64,000 nucleotides of DNA, taken from NCBI GenBank assembly GCA_034670065.1, contig JAXMOG010000001.1, positions 124,001 through 188,000 of the forward strand. Direction: 5' to 3'. The stretch is from Mesobacterium_A sp034670065. Lineage in GTDB: Bacteria > Pseudomonadota > Alphaproteobacteria > Rhodobacterales > Rhodobacteraceae. Positions within the stretch are counted from its first letter, which is position 1, and the number at the start of each line of letters is the position of its first letter. Of this stretch, positions 34,121 through 44,200 are shown piece by piece. Below the pieces are notes generated by a model. That model saw nothing but the letters and a program-made list of their open reading frames with translations. It was not told the origin of the DNA and did not search any database. A program made the position numbers and the translations under genes.

Positions 34121-35473
34121 ATGGACGCGACACAGGTCGTGATTGACGCTTCGTTTTGGATTACCTGCGCAGCGATTATGTTTTTGTTGATCCTTTCTGG
34201 TCTGTTTTCCGGATCAGAAACCGCGTTGACCGCTGCGTCGCGCGGCAAATTGCACGCGCAGGCTGACAAAGGCAGTCACGGCGCTGCGCGGGCGTTGCGG
34301 ATCACGGAAGACAACGAAAAGCTGATTGGCTCTGTTCTGCTGGGCAACAACCTGGTGAACATCCTGGCCACATCCTTGGCCACGGCCTTGTTTACGCGGG
34401 TCTTTGGGGAATCTGGTGTCGCGCTGGCAACGCTGGTGATGACGCTTCTTATTTTGATCTTTGCTGAGGTTTTGCCGAAAACCTACGCCATCACCAATGC
34501 GGAAACCGCCGCTTCGCGGGCTGCAGGGCCGATCCAGATTGTGATCTTGATCTTTTCGCCGGTTGTCGGCGCGGTGCGGATTTTTGTGCGGGCCATTTTG
34601 CGCCTGTTTGGTGTGCGCGCTGATCCGGATAGCCACATTCTGGCGGTGCGTGAAGAGATTGCAGGTGCCTTGAACCTGGGCCATTCCGAAGGCGTGGTCG
34701 AGAAAGAAGACCGTGACCGCATCTTGGGTGCATTGGATCTGTCAGACCGCGCGGTGGATGAAATCATGCTGCACCGGTCCAATATCGAGATGATTGATGA
34801 CAGCACCGACCCGCAGGAAATCTTGCGCCAGTGCCTGGAATCGAACCACACCCGACTTCCCGTTTTTCATAATGAACCCGAGAACATAGTCGGCGTTGTT
34901 CATGCAAAAGATTTGCTGCGCCAGATGTATAACCTGATGCAATCAACCGGCTCTGGTGACGCGCTGGGGCGGCTTGCAGAGTTCCGCGTGTCGGATGTGG
35001 CGATGAAACCCTACTTCATTCCTGACACCACTTCTTTGGATGATCAGATGCGCCAGTTCTTGAAACGTCGCACCCATTTTGCCCTTGTGGTGGATGAGTA
35101 CGGCGCGTTGCAAGGGTTGTTGACGCTAGAGGATATTCTGGAAGAGATCGTTGGCGAAATTACCGATGAATTTGACCCTGACGCCGATCAACAGATCAAG
35201 CGGGCAGATGATGGTAATTTCTGGATCGACGGTGCGATGACAATCCGCGATTTGAACCGCGCGACCGATTGGTCCCTTCCGGACGAAGAAGCCAATACCA
35301 TCGCTGGTCTGGTCATTCACGAAGCACAGATGATCCCGCAACCTGGGCAGGTCTTCAGTTTTCATGGGTTCCGGTTCGAAGTGGTTTCGCGCGAGGCCAA
35401 TCGCATCACGCGGCTGAAGATCCGACCGTTGGATTTGGACATGCCAGAGACTGGCGCCCCCGCCGAGACATGA
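34121..35473 (+). CDS. HlyC/CorC-family (DUF21-CBS) membrane protein
   Basis: 450 residues. N-terminal DUF21 (CNNM) membrane domain with four hydrophobic segments (residues ~10-180; conserved SGSETALTAASRGKL and LLGNNLVNILATS), then tandem CBS domains (~220-340; MLHRSNIEMID, HTRLPVFHNEPENIVGVVHAKDLL), and a C-terminal CorC/HlyC domain (~365-440). Related proteins move magnesium or cobalt, or regulate such transport. Overlaps the next gene by 4 bp. Confidence 0.9.
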   Translation: MDATQVVIDASFWITCAAIMFLLILSGLFSGSETALTAASRGKLHAQADKGSHGAARALRITEDNEKLIGSVLLGNNLVNILATSLATALFTRVFGESGVALATLVMTLLILIFAEVLPKTYAITNAETAASRAAGPIQIVILIFSPVVGAVRIFVRAILRLFGVRADPDSHILAVREEIAGALNLGHSEGVVEKEDRDRILGALDLSDRAVDEIMLHRSNIEMIDDSTDPQEILRQCLESNHTRLPVFHNEPENIVGVVHAKDLLRQMYNLMQSTGSGDALGRLAEFRVSDVAMKPYFIPDTTSLDDQMRQFLKRRTHFALVVDEYGALQGLLTLEDILEEIVGEITDEFDPDADQQIKRADDGNFWIDGAMTIRDLNRATDWSLPDEEANTIAGLVIHEAQMIPQPGQVFSFHGFRFEVVSREANRITRLKIRPLDLDMPETGAPAET

Positions 35474-36072
35474 CCGTCGCAATCCTGATTCCAGCCGCTG
35501 GGTTTGGTCGGCGCATGGGCGGTGCCGACAAGCTGTTGGAATTGGTAGATGGCATGCCGTTACTGCGCCGCACAGTGTTGCGCGCCTTGTCCGCAAGCTC
35601 GGTCGTTCTGGTGACGGTTCCAGCATTGGATCATGCCCGTGCTGCGGCCTTGGACGGTTTGCCGATAACCCGCATTCCGGTGGCTGACAACGCAGAGGGC
35701 ATGGCCGCATCGCTACGCAGCGGTGTTGCAGCCCTGCCTGAAAACACGGATGCGGTTATGATCGTTCCGGGCGACATGCCCGACCTGACCGGACGGGATT
35801 TTACCAATATTATCAATTCCTTTAAGGCCGAAGATCACGTAGATATTCTGCGCGGTGCGACAGACGCCGGAACACCCGGTCACCCGGTTCTATTTCCGTC
35901 TTGCTACTTCGATGAACTGGCAAAGGTTGCGGGGGATCAGGGGGCAAAAGCGGTTGTGCAGGCGCATCGAGATAAGGTGAAACTAATCGCCTTGCCGGGC
36001 CAAAATGCACTGACGGATTTGGACACGCCAGAGGCCTGGGCAGCATGGCGTGCGCAGAACGACTTGCCCTGA
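35470..36072 (+). CDS. MocA-like molybdenum-cofactor nucleotidyltransferase
   Basis: 200 residues. NTP-transferase fold with the N-terminal loop LIPAAGFGRRMGGADKLLELVDG (Lys near 24) and metal-binding VPGDMPDL near residue 98. This group transfers CMP or GMP to molybdopterin or acts on other small phosphorylated substrates. The start codon overlaps the preceding stop (ATGA). No xanthine-dehydrogenase genes are adjacent, so the cofactor role is inferred from family only. Confidence 0.8.
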   Translation: MTVAILIPAAGFGRRMGGADKLLELVDGMPLLRRTVLRALSASSVVLVTVPALDHARAAALDGLPITRIPVADNAEGMAASLRSGVAALPENTDAVMIVPGDMPDLTGRDFTNIINSFKAEDHVDILRGATDAGTPGHPVLFPSCYFDELAKVAGDQGAKAVVQAHRDKVKLIALPGQNALTDLDTPEAWAAWRAQNDLP

Positions 36073-36461
36073 TTTCGCCCAGAACTGCCCCTTTCGACAG
36101 TGAAATCGCCTTCTGTATCGAGCTGTCCTTGTAACATGCTGATTTTAGGTGATTATTTGCACTTCGAATTTCGTGCGTTTTTCTGTGAAAAAAAGCGACC
36201 TGCCCAAAATGGCCCGAACCATGCCCCATTTCAGCCGGAATCTGACAGTAAATTTATAACTGTCGAAGGGTGGTGCCACCAACACCGCGCAAGACACTGA
36301 AAACGAAACGGAATTTACAAAGGATCAAGACACCGGATACCGCATCGAGACACATATCCGTTGGTGCCCCGCCAGACACGAAAATGGGACAGGTTTCCCT
36401 ATCCCATTTCCGGTTGTCACTTCATCAGCCCCAACGAAGCGACAGGCTGCATTCTGTTAGG
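36073..36461. other. 389-bp intergenic region between convergent genes
   Basis: Between the MocA-like gene and the end of the large Hint/RTX gene. I find no supported reading frame. It contains the terminator of the minus-strand gene at 36380-36409; the rest is AT-richer than its surroundings and shows nothing I recognise. Confidence 0.6.
36380..36409 (-). terminator. Terminator of the RTX/Hint gene
   Basis: Perfect 8-bp inverted repeat AAATGGGA (36382-36389) and TCCCATTT (36402-36409), 12-base loop; on the minus strand it ends in TTTT. It lies 53 bp beyond the stop of the 978-residue gene. Confidence 0.75.
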
Positions 36462-39398
36462 TCACTGAACCACAAGAAGGGCTTCGTGACGCTTCAAAGA
36501 TGGGCGAGCGGCGGCGAATTGCTCCAAACCGGTCACTTCGGCCAGTTCAGGGAACAACTCCAGCAACTCGGTGCGCTGAGCGTTACCAATGCCGCGAAGG
36601 CTCATATCACCAGGCTGGAAGCTTTCAGTCCAGGCGCCGTTCGACAGGACAACTTCGTGCGAGTCGAACATGATGTGGATGTAATCAACGCTATCCGTGT
36701 CTAGAACCTTGACCCCTTCCAGGCCCGTCAGGTGCTTGGCTGCAACCAGAACTTCGCGTTCTTCGAAATACAGCGCGGTCTTGTCATTGGAGACCAAAAC
36801 GCGGTGGTTCGGCGAAACGATCAGGTCAGCTTCGGGCAGTCCATTGCCCAAGGCACCTTTGGAGATCAAAATTGGGCGCAGATGGCTGTCACGGCCCATT
36901 TCCTGTTCGGAAATGGTTTTGCGACCGGCCCATTTGATGGTTTGGATACCATTGTCACGGGTGATAACGCGATCACCGGCTTTCAGGTCTTCTACCTTCA
37001 TTTCACCTTTTGGCGTCGCGATCAGCGTACCTGGTGTGAAGCAAGGCACGATGTTTTCGATTTCTTCGAAGTTCATCGTTGAAACCGGGCCAGAACCGTC
37101 ACCACGGGTTTCGTCAAAGAATTCAACAAAACCGTCTTCGCGATCTTCCGAAGTATAGGTGATCTGCAGGCTGCCACCTGTTGGTGCCGAACCGGTCAGG
37201 TCCAGAGTATCCCAATCCAGTGGGATACCGTCGGTTCCCAATCCGGCTGGGCCTTCGCCACCGTCAACGGTGTCGCCGCCGGTTGCGCCTTGGATCAGAT
37301 CACGGCCTTCGCCGCCGTCGATTGTGTCGGCCCCTTCGCCACCAACGAAGGTATCATCGCCTGTGCCACCAATCATGATGTCTTCGTCGATTCCGCCCAG
37401 CAGCAAGTCATTGCCCGCGCCGCCTTCCAGTGTGTCGTCGTCATCGCCGCCCACCAGCGTGTCGTTGCCGTCGCCACCCATCAGGCTGTCCAGATCGTTG
37501 CCTGGTACAGCGTCAACATCATCGGTGATTTCCAGAGACGTCAGGTTGGAACCATCGATGTAGTCATTGCCTGCACCACCGTCGATGGTGTCAGAGCCAT
37601 GGCTGCCCAGAAGCGAATCTGCGCCTGCGCCACCCAGGATGGAGTCATCGTCGATGCCGCCGTCGATGGTGTCGTTGCCGGTGCCGCCGTCGATGGTGTC
37701 ACGGTCGTCGCCAGTGGTGATCACGTCATCGCCAGCGCCGCCTGTTACCAGGTCACGGTCATCAGCGGTGTTAGGATCGCTGGTGAAGCCCAGGATTGGC
37801 AGGTTGGGATCGTCACCAACATAGTCAGAGAAGCCACCGATGTCGGTTGTGGTGATCGAGTCGATCACGGTTTGACCAGCATGGATGGTGTCGTTGCCTT
37901 CGCCGCCGTCAATGGTGTCGGCGCCCTGGGCGTCGGTGACGCGGTCGTTGCCGGCCCCTGCGGATACCAGATCATTGTCGATGCCGCCTTCGATGACATC
38001 GCTGCCAGCACCTGCTTCGATGGTGTCGGCGTCATCACCGGTTGAAATGGTGTCGTCGCCTGCGGTGCCAACAACACTGTCCAGATCATCAGTCGGGTCA
38101 ATGTCTTGATCGCGGCCATCAAACGGGTCTTGCGCCTGCAGTTCAGGGGCGACCGGGAAGATGTCGGCGTCGATCAGGCCAGTGGCCGGGTCGGTGTCTT
38201 CGACGGTGACAATGATATCGCCAGTGTCGGTGCCGCCGTTGCCGTCGTCTACGATGTAGGAAATTGTATCCTCACCAACGAACCCTGGGTTCGGGGTGTA
38301 GCTGACCGTGCCGTCAGGGTTCAGCGTGGCGGAGCCGTTAACAGGTGTGCCAATGCTGGTGACAGTCAGCGTATCGCCATCAACGTCTGTGTCGTTGGTC
38401 AGCGGGTTCACTGTAACGGTGGTGTCCAGATCGGTATCAACCAGATCATCTACCGCGACTGGTGGTGTGTTTGGTGTCAGGTCCGCAACGGTGACGATGA
38501 TGTCACCGGTGTCGGTGCCGCCATTGCCATCGTCAATGGTGTAAGAAATCGTATCTTCACCGGTGAAACCTGTGTTGGGCGTGTATGTTACGCTGCCATC
38601 AGGGTTCAGGGTCGCAGAACCGTTGGTTGGCGTGCCCAGAGCGGTGATGGTCAGTGTGTCGCCATCAGGGTCGCTGTCGTTGCTGGTCGCGTCCAGAGTG
38701 ATGGGAGTGTCCAGGTCGGTGGTGATCAGGTCATCTACGGCAACCGGATCGCCGTTCAGGTCTTCAACATCAACGGTGCTGAAGGAAATGTCGCTGACCA
38801 GAACACCATGAGCGGAGTCGCCGCCGTTTTCGTATTCGATCTCAATACGCGACACGGGGCCGGCGATTGTGACCTGAACCGAACCTTCGGCTTCGTCATA
38901 CTGCGAGTCTGTGGTGCCGGTCAGTGTGTTGCCGGAAACGGCAGCGGTGCCGGCTGGTGTCAACGTAACGGGAACAACGTTGCCCTCTGCATCGTATGCA
39001 GTAACGGTTACGATGTCTTCCCAGCCGGTGCCGTTGTCGCCGAAGTCGTCTTCGCGGTCGCCGCGGTCAACGTCGTTCAGCAGGAAGGAAACGTTCTGGA
39101 CGTTGTCTGTATACAGGTCTGTCTGCGTGGCGCGGAAATCCAGAACCGTGGTGGAAACGTCGTTCTGGCCGCCGTCACCGAACAGTTTCAGGTGCGAGTA
39201 AGGATCAACCGTGCTGTCTTCGCCGACATAGGCTTCGAAGTTGGTGGTAAAGGCAGCTGCGCCCGGATCGGTTGCAACAAAGTTGATGTCAACGGCGACA
39301 CCGCCGGTATCAACAGTGGCCGAAGCCGCGCTATCAACGACCGGAAGATCCGTGCCGTAAGTCCCCAAAGTGCCCCAGTTCAAAAGCAGATCAGCCAT
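36462..39398 (-). CDS. Large secreted protein with cadherin-like, RTX and Hint domains
   Basis: 978 residues, acidic. Residues 1-210 are a beta-rich N-terminal module. Two near-identical cadherin/Ig-like repeats occupy ~216-304 and ~313-399 (each with DxDGDTLT, NGSATLNPDG, GEDTISY and DDGNGGTDTGD). RTX-type Ca-binding nonapeptides (GGxGxDxx) fill ~440-720. A Hint_2-type domain spans ~786-920, beginning CFTPGTLIATPKG and containing SPNHRVLV. No signal peptide is seen, as expected for type I secretion. The Hint domain lacks a recognisable C-terminal His-Asn, so protein splicing is not expected. Probably a calcium-dependent surface or extracellular protein. No secretion ABC transporter is in the window. 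Confidence 0.88.
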   Translation of the reverse strand: MADLLLNWGTLGTYGTDLPVVDSAASATVDTGGVAVDINFVATDPGAAAFTTNFEAYVGEDSTVDPYSHLKLFGDGGQNDVSTTVLDFRATQTDLYTDNVQNVSFLLNDVDRGDREDDFGDNGTGWEDIVTVTAYDAEGNVVPVTLTPAGTAAVSGNTLTGTTDSQYDEAEGSVQVTIAGPVSRIEIEYENGGDSAHGVLVSDISFSTVDVEDLNGDPVAVDDLITTDLDTPITLDATSNDSDPDGDTLTITALGTPTNGSATLNPDGSVTYTPNTGFTGEDTISYTIDDGNGGTDTGDIIVTVADLTPNTPPVAVDDLVDTDLDTTVTVNPLTNDTDVDGDTLTVTSIGTPVNGSATLNPDGTVSYTPNPGFVGEDTISYIVDDGNGGTDTGDIIVTVEDTDPATGLIDADIFPVAPELQAQDPFDGRDQDIDPTDDLDSVVGTAGDDTISTGDDADTIEAGAGSDVIEGGIDNDLVSAGAGNDRVTDAQGADTIDGGEGNDTIHAGQTVIDSITTTDIGGFSDYVGDDPNLPILGFTSDPNTADDRDLVTGGAGDDVITTGDDRDTIDGGTGNDTIDGGIDDDSILGGAGADSLLGSHGSDTIDGGAGNDYIDGSNLTSLEITDDVDAVPGNDLDSLMGGDGNDTLVGGDDDDTLEGGAGNDLLLGGIDEDIMIGGTGDDTFVGGEGADTIDGGEGRDLIQGATGGDTVDGGEGPAGLGTDGIPLDWDTLDLTGSAPTGGSLQITYTSEDREDGFVEFFDETRGDGSGPVSTMNFEEIENIVPCFTPGTLIATPKGEMKVEDLKAGDRVITRDNGIQTIKWAGRKTISEQEMGRDSHLRPILISKGALGNGLPEADLIVSPNHRVLVSNDKTALYFEEREVLVAAKHLTGLEGVKVLDTDSVDYIHIMFDSHEVVLSNGAWTESFQPGDMSLRGIGNAQRTELLELFPELAEVTGLEQFAAARPSLKRHEALLVVQ

Positions 39399-40707
39399 CT
39401 TGCGATCCTCTTCCTTTCTGACGGGAAATCCCCGTATGCCTTACGGCTTGCGCAGTGTCGGTGCACCGCAGTGACAATGTGTCAGGAAGAGTGGCGGCGA
39501 CGTGGTCAATGCTCCGGCAGAAGGAGCGTTTGATTTTGCGGCTAGATCACAATTGTGATCCTCGCTTCACATCGCATCCAGCTGGATGCCTGACTGTTCA
39601 GCGGCCGCCCCCGTGGCCTTTTCTTGAACCCCGTTACAGGGCTTGACCTATTCATAAGGGTTCTTTGGATTGGCTCAAATGAAAAACGGCACAAACCGGG
39701 CAAACTAGGCCACATTTCCGCCCTGCCTGGTCGATTTATGGCCATATTTGATGCGGCGGGGGGATGCGATTGTTTCTTGAAGACTGCCTGCCATTGGCAC
39801 ATTCTGTGGGTATCAACCCTGCCCCCGCAGTATTCTGAGTTGATTGTTGCCAAGTTGAAAACAAACGGCCCGATTTGGCCGTCGCCTGAATTCACCGTCA
39901 CGCCATTGCCGCAAACTTTTGGCCGTTGTTTCGTGGATCCAGAACAATTCGCCCGTTTTTTAGAAACTTATGAAATTTCTGGTGGGAATGGCCTGTTTTG
40001 GACGCTCGAATCGCGGGGCAAATGGGGCAAAGCCCCGCCTCATTTGTCGCAATTGGGCGCTGGTCGATTCGGATTCGACAGTTTTGGGCTGCAATTTAGT
40101 GGGGTTTCGGGATGTGGCGCGCAGAAACCACGTGGATCGGGCGAAATTTGCCCGGAAACGGATACTCTGATCGGGTTTGGCCGCCAAAGAGAGCGTGCGA
40201 CGAACGATGTTCGTCCCCCAAAAACGGGGTAAGTATTCGTAATTTATATGCAAAATTCGTTCCGAGGCCCGATTTCAGCGAAACCCCATCTGTTTCATGC
40301 TGTTTGGGAGTAAAGAACTTCAGCGCTGAAAACCGTTGGACGGTCTAGCCCAAACAGCACTTTGATGGATGTTTGCAGCTTTGGCCTACAGGCCACCAAG
40401 CGCTTTTGGGGCCGGGTTTTCAGGAATGTGGCAGATGATTGGGGCGCCACAGCTGCCGCAATCCCGCCTTGCTGCCCAAGTGTTGACGCAATCCGCCGCC
40501 TGCCCGCCCGGCCCCTGTCATGACATCGGGGGATGTGATCAACTTTGATAATTGTGTTGAAGCCCCCAAACGCAGATGGCGACCTCGATAGCGCACAGCC
40601 GATCACCGCGCGCTCCTGTCCCAGCGAATTGGCGGGCGACAAAAAGGATATGGAATACGGCCCGTCAGGCAGACCTACTTTGCACGGCCTGAAGGGGTTC
40701 CATCGGG
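39399..40707. other. 1.3-kb region without a supported gene
   Basis: Between the RTX/Hint gene start and RidA. Open frames exist on both strands (longest ~200 codons at 39624-40232) but none has a convincing RBS, recognisable motif or house-style codon use. The region is AT-richer than its neighbours. At 40013-40038 two copies of GGGGC compete for one GCCCC (stem GCGGGGC/GCCCCGC, 7 bp), a possible structured RNA or terminator. It may hold the promoter of the large gene and decayed or unrecognised sequence. Confidence 0.5.
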
Positions 40708-41091
40708 CTACGATGCGCGACAAATACATTCGATTTCGATCAGCATTCTTGGATCTGGCAGGGCCGCAACCACCGAAGTAATTCTGGCCGGGTATGGCGC
40801 AGGCCCGAATACGGATGCGTACAACTTGTTCATAGGGGCAACCAGATCGGGTGAGGTCAACAGGCAGCTGGTCTTGATAACGTCGGAAAAGCCAATGCCC
40901 GCCTGCGAAAATATCCGGGTCAAATTGTGTATGACATTGGCAAACTGCTCATCGAATGCTTCGGGGAATTCACCGTTTTCGTCGTTTCCCGGTATGCCCG
41001 AGACATACAGGATGCCACCATATTGCGCGGCATAAGATAAGGGCGGCACGGCCAGACCTTTTGGGGGTTCAATATGCTTGATCTCGTTCAT
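40708..41091 (-). CDS. RidA/YjgF-family protein
   Basis: 127 residues. The family removes reactive enamine/imine intermediates released by PLP enzymes. Typical features: YGGILYVSGIPGND, NLTRIFSQAGIGFSDVIKTSCLL, and the catalytic arginine Arg103 in PARITSVVAALPDPRMLIEIE, with Glu119 in place. Length is usual. It stands alone between two blocks of large secreted-protein genes. Confidence 0.9.
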   Translation of the reverse strand: MNEIKHIEPPKGLAVPPLSYAAQYGGILYVSGIPGNDENGEFPEAFDEQFANVIHNLTRIFSQAGIGFSDVIKTSCLLTSPDLVAPMNKLYASVFGPAPYPARITSVVAALPDPRMLIEIECICRAS

Positions 41092-41280
41092 GCTGCGATC
41101 CCTTGAAGTTATGGATTAACGAATAACGGCCAGAGTGCGTGAGCAGTCCGCCTATTGATTGCTTGGTCGGATTCACCAGACCTGAGGTGCAACCTGTTTG
41201 TCCATCATCGGGCCAAACAGCCCCATATTGCAAACCGTGTTCATCAACCGCTCTGGCGTTTGCCAGTTCAAAGCAGGTGG

Positions 41281-44200
41281 TCACAGCAGCAAAATATTGT
41301 CGGCATCTAGGTCACTAGCTTGAACATCCAGAAGTCGAATTTCACCTGCTGCATGGGTCAAAACGGCATCTGTTCCATCTTGGGTAAAGCCATTGAGCGC
41401 AGTTTGTGCGTCTGCGAAACCAAAGCCCTGAAGGATCAAAGTGTCCCACAGCTCAAAGTCGGCCAAACGGTCATTGCCGCTGTCACTGGCAGAAAATTTG
41501 AACATGTCGGGCATGGCGCCGCCAAACAAGATATCATCGCCCGCCCTGCCATCCAGATAGTCATCAATCGTTTGATCGCGCATCCAGGCCCGCAGCAACG
41601 GCTCTTGGCCAAAAGTGAATTCCTGGCTTTGAGAAAACCCCGCTACGATATCGGCGCGCGAACGGCCTTGATCCAGTTGGGAAAGCCAACCGGTAATACC
41701 GGCTTGATCACCCGAACGGTTTAGAACGTTCAGATACAGCAATTGCACAAAGGACTCGTTGTCCAGGTTGCCATAGACGGCTTGGAATTCAGGCGAGCCA
41801 ATGAAGCCAGAAACCACCTGCGCAAAGGCGGTGCCTTGCGCCAGTTGTGCGGTCCAATGGCCAAAACCGGTGGCATCCGGTTCCCGGTCCAAAGTGGCGC
41901 GATACAGTCTGAAGACATCGTCTGAGTACCCGGCCTGATATCCTGCTCGGGTGTAAGGTAAGACATCTGCCGCGGTGGTGATTTGGAATTCACCGCTGTC
42001 TGAAAACCCTCGAACGATTTCGGCTCGGCTGCGGGTGCCGGCATCCAGGTGGCCGGCCCAACCGTCCAAGCCCGCTGTGTCTGGGGGGCGGTTCAAGACA
42101 TTGTTGTACAACAGTGTGACGAATTCGCGGTTTTGCGTACCGCCATATCGCGCTGTGAATTCTGCCGAATTGATAAAGCCGTCTACAACCGTATTGATAT
42201 CAGCGCCACCGAGCAGATTGTTGGTCCATCCCAAGTGGCCTGCCAGATCTGGGGCACGCGCCAATGTGGCCTGATACAACCGGAAGACTTGGGCCGCGAC
42301 CGCATCAAATGATTGATCGGCTGCATCTGCCAACAGCGTTTCTGCCGCCGCCGTTCCGTAAACCTCATTGTCGCCGGAATAGGCGATCACCTCAACCTGA
42401 CCGGTGGAATAAGCTATATCGACTGGGGCACCGGGATGGTCTGCCACCCCATACACATAGAACAAGCCGGGTGTGGCGCCTGAGAAATCCCAGGTGTAGC
42501 GCGCAGACCCGCTGGATAGATCAAGGGATGAGGTTGTGATTTCAGCCCCGTTGGCCCCTTGCGCATCACTGTCAACAAACAGCCGCACGTCGGTTGCAGC
42601 AGTTGCACCTGTTGTAGTGACGTCTACGGTTGCTTGCTTGGTTATCGGATCAAAGCTGACGGCCCCGATGGAAATGTCCGCTTGCGGAGCGCCTTGATTG
42701 GCTTCGTAGGTCACGTTGCCCAGAGTGTCAGAGCTGGCAACTTCGATATCCCAAATACCAGTTGCCGGCGTCTGTACAGCGACAGAGCGAGAGTTGGGAG
42801 AGCTTAGGCTATCGACGATGGAGATATCGGACCGTGCGGCGATATCGGCCTCTGTCAGCCGCTGGCCATCTGGGGTGATGACAACAAGCTGTGTGTTGGT
42901 CGAAGCGTTATCCCAATGCGCTGTCATTATGGCCCATGGCATGGATGGATCCAGTTGCCAGCTGCCAATCAGTGCAATCTCTGATGACCCCAGCCATCCA
43001 TAACTGCCATCCAGTGCAAAGTAGAAGCCAAAGGCATTGCTGAACCCAAAGGACAAAGCGGCCGGTACGGGAAACGGCAAGTTTAGATCGGTCCAAACCA
43101 TCACCTTGTCGTTGGCAGCATTGCCATCATCGGAATAGGTGACATAAACATTGGCATCGACAGAGGCGCCGCGGAACAATTGCATCGCCCCGATATTTGG
43201 CATGGTGGCAGCCACCGTGGTTTGAAAGGACCATGAGTTGTTGAAATCCAGCACAAAGTCCGCTTGCCCGGTCAAAATCCCCCCCAGAAGCGAGATATCT
43301 GCGCTGATGTCCAAACCCTGTGCGGGCGTGCGCCAGTCAAGTGAGCCGTTGACGGTTGCGAAATCCCAATCCAGCAGCCCATTCAAGTTTACACCCAAAA
43401 ACGTTTGCATTGCGGAAACCAGCGGGTTTGACGTGGATTGTCCGTTCTGCAGCGCGTCAACTGTCGCGCCGTCCAGTATGTAGCGCGCCTTGGCCGAAAC
43501 GGAGACCGCTGCGCCAATCCCATCTTCGGAGAAAGAGCCATCCAACGTGCCGCGCAACAGGGCAGAGGATGATGGCCCAAAGCTGGCACGTGCCTGCCCC
43601 GAAATCGAAAATGGCCCGGTTGGAGTGGATTGTCCGACAGATAGCGTGCCCCCGTTCAAAAAGATTGGGCTGCCCAGGATGGGGACATCTGCGCCATCAA
43701 ACCCGATTTGAAAGGCATAGATCGACAGGGGATCCCATTGAAAGCTGGCGCCAAGATTCAGTGTCACGCCCAGGCCAGGCAGATTAAACCCGCCTGAAAT
43801 GGAATGGGCGTTTTGCACCGTATCCACCGATAGGGTGAACCCGGTTAACCCGGCGGCGGGTTCACTGAAAAGGTGGCCCAGTGAACGCAGAAGCGGGCTT
43901 TCGGTTTGTGACAAAGTGAACGTGCCGACAACGTCCAGACCTGTGGTCTGGGAATAACGAATATAATTTTCTGTTGGTGCCAGAAGCCCGGTGGTGGCAT
44001 CCGGGGTGCTGCTAAGATCAAAATTGAACGTCCAATCATACCCGTTCATCGACCAGGACAGGTCGCCCTTGCCGAACAGGTATGACGTTTCGGAAACTGT
44101 ATCGTTTAAAAACCCAAATTCCGTGAAGGTTAAGCCGACATTCATGCCGGAAATGGGCAAGGCAAATGTCGTTGTGGGAAACGCCAGTGGAACGCCGCCG

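Noticed and set aside
36462..37040. Intein
   Set aside because: A Hint domain is present but there is no C-terminal His-Asn, homing endonuclease or interrupted host protein.
37200..38100. CRISPR-like or satellite repeat array
   Set aside because: The repetitive DNA codes for RTX nonapeptides in one continuous frame; repeats are degenerate and lack spacers.
37290..39533. Long plus-strand frames across the RTX/Hint gene
   Set aside because: Antisense shadows of Asp/Gly-rich repeats; repetitive Val/Ala-rich translations with no motif.
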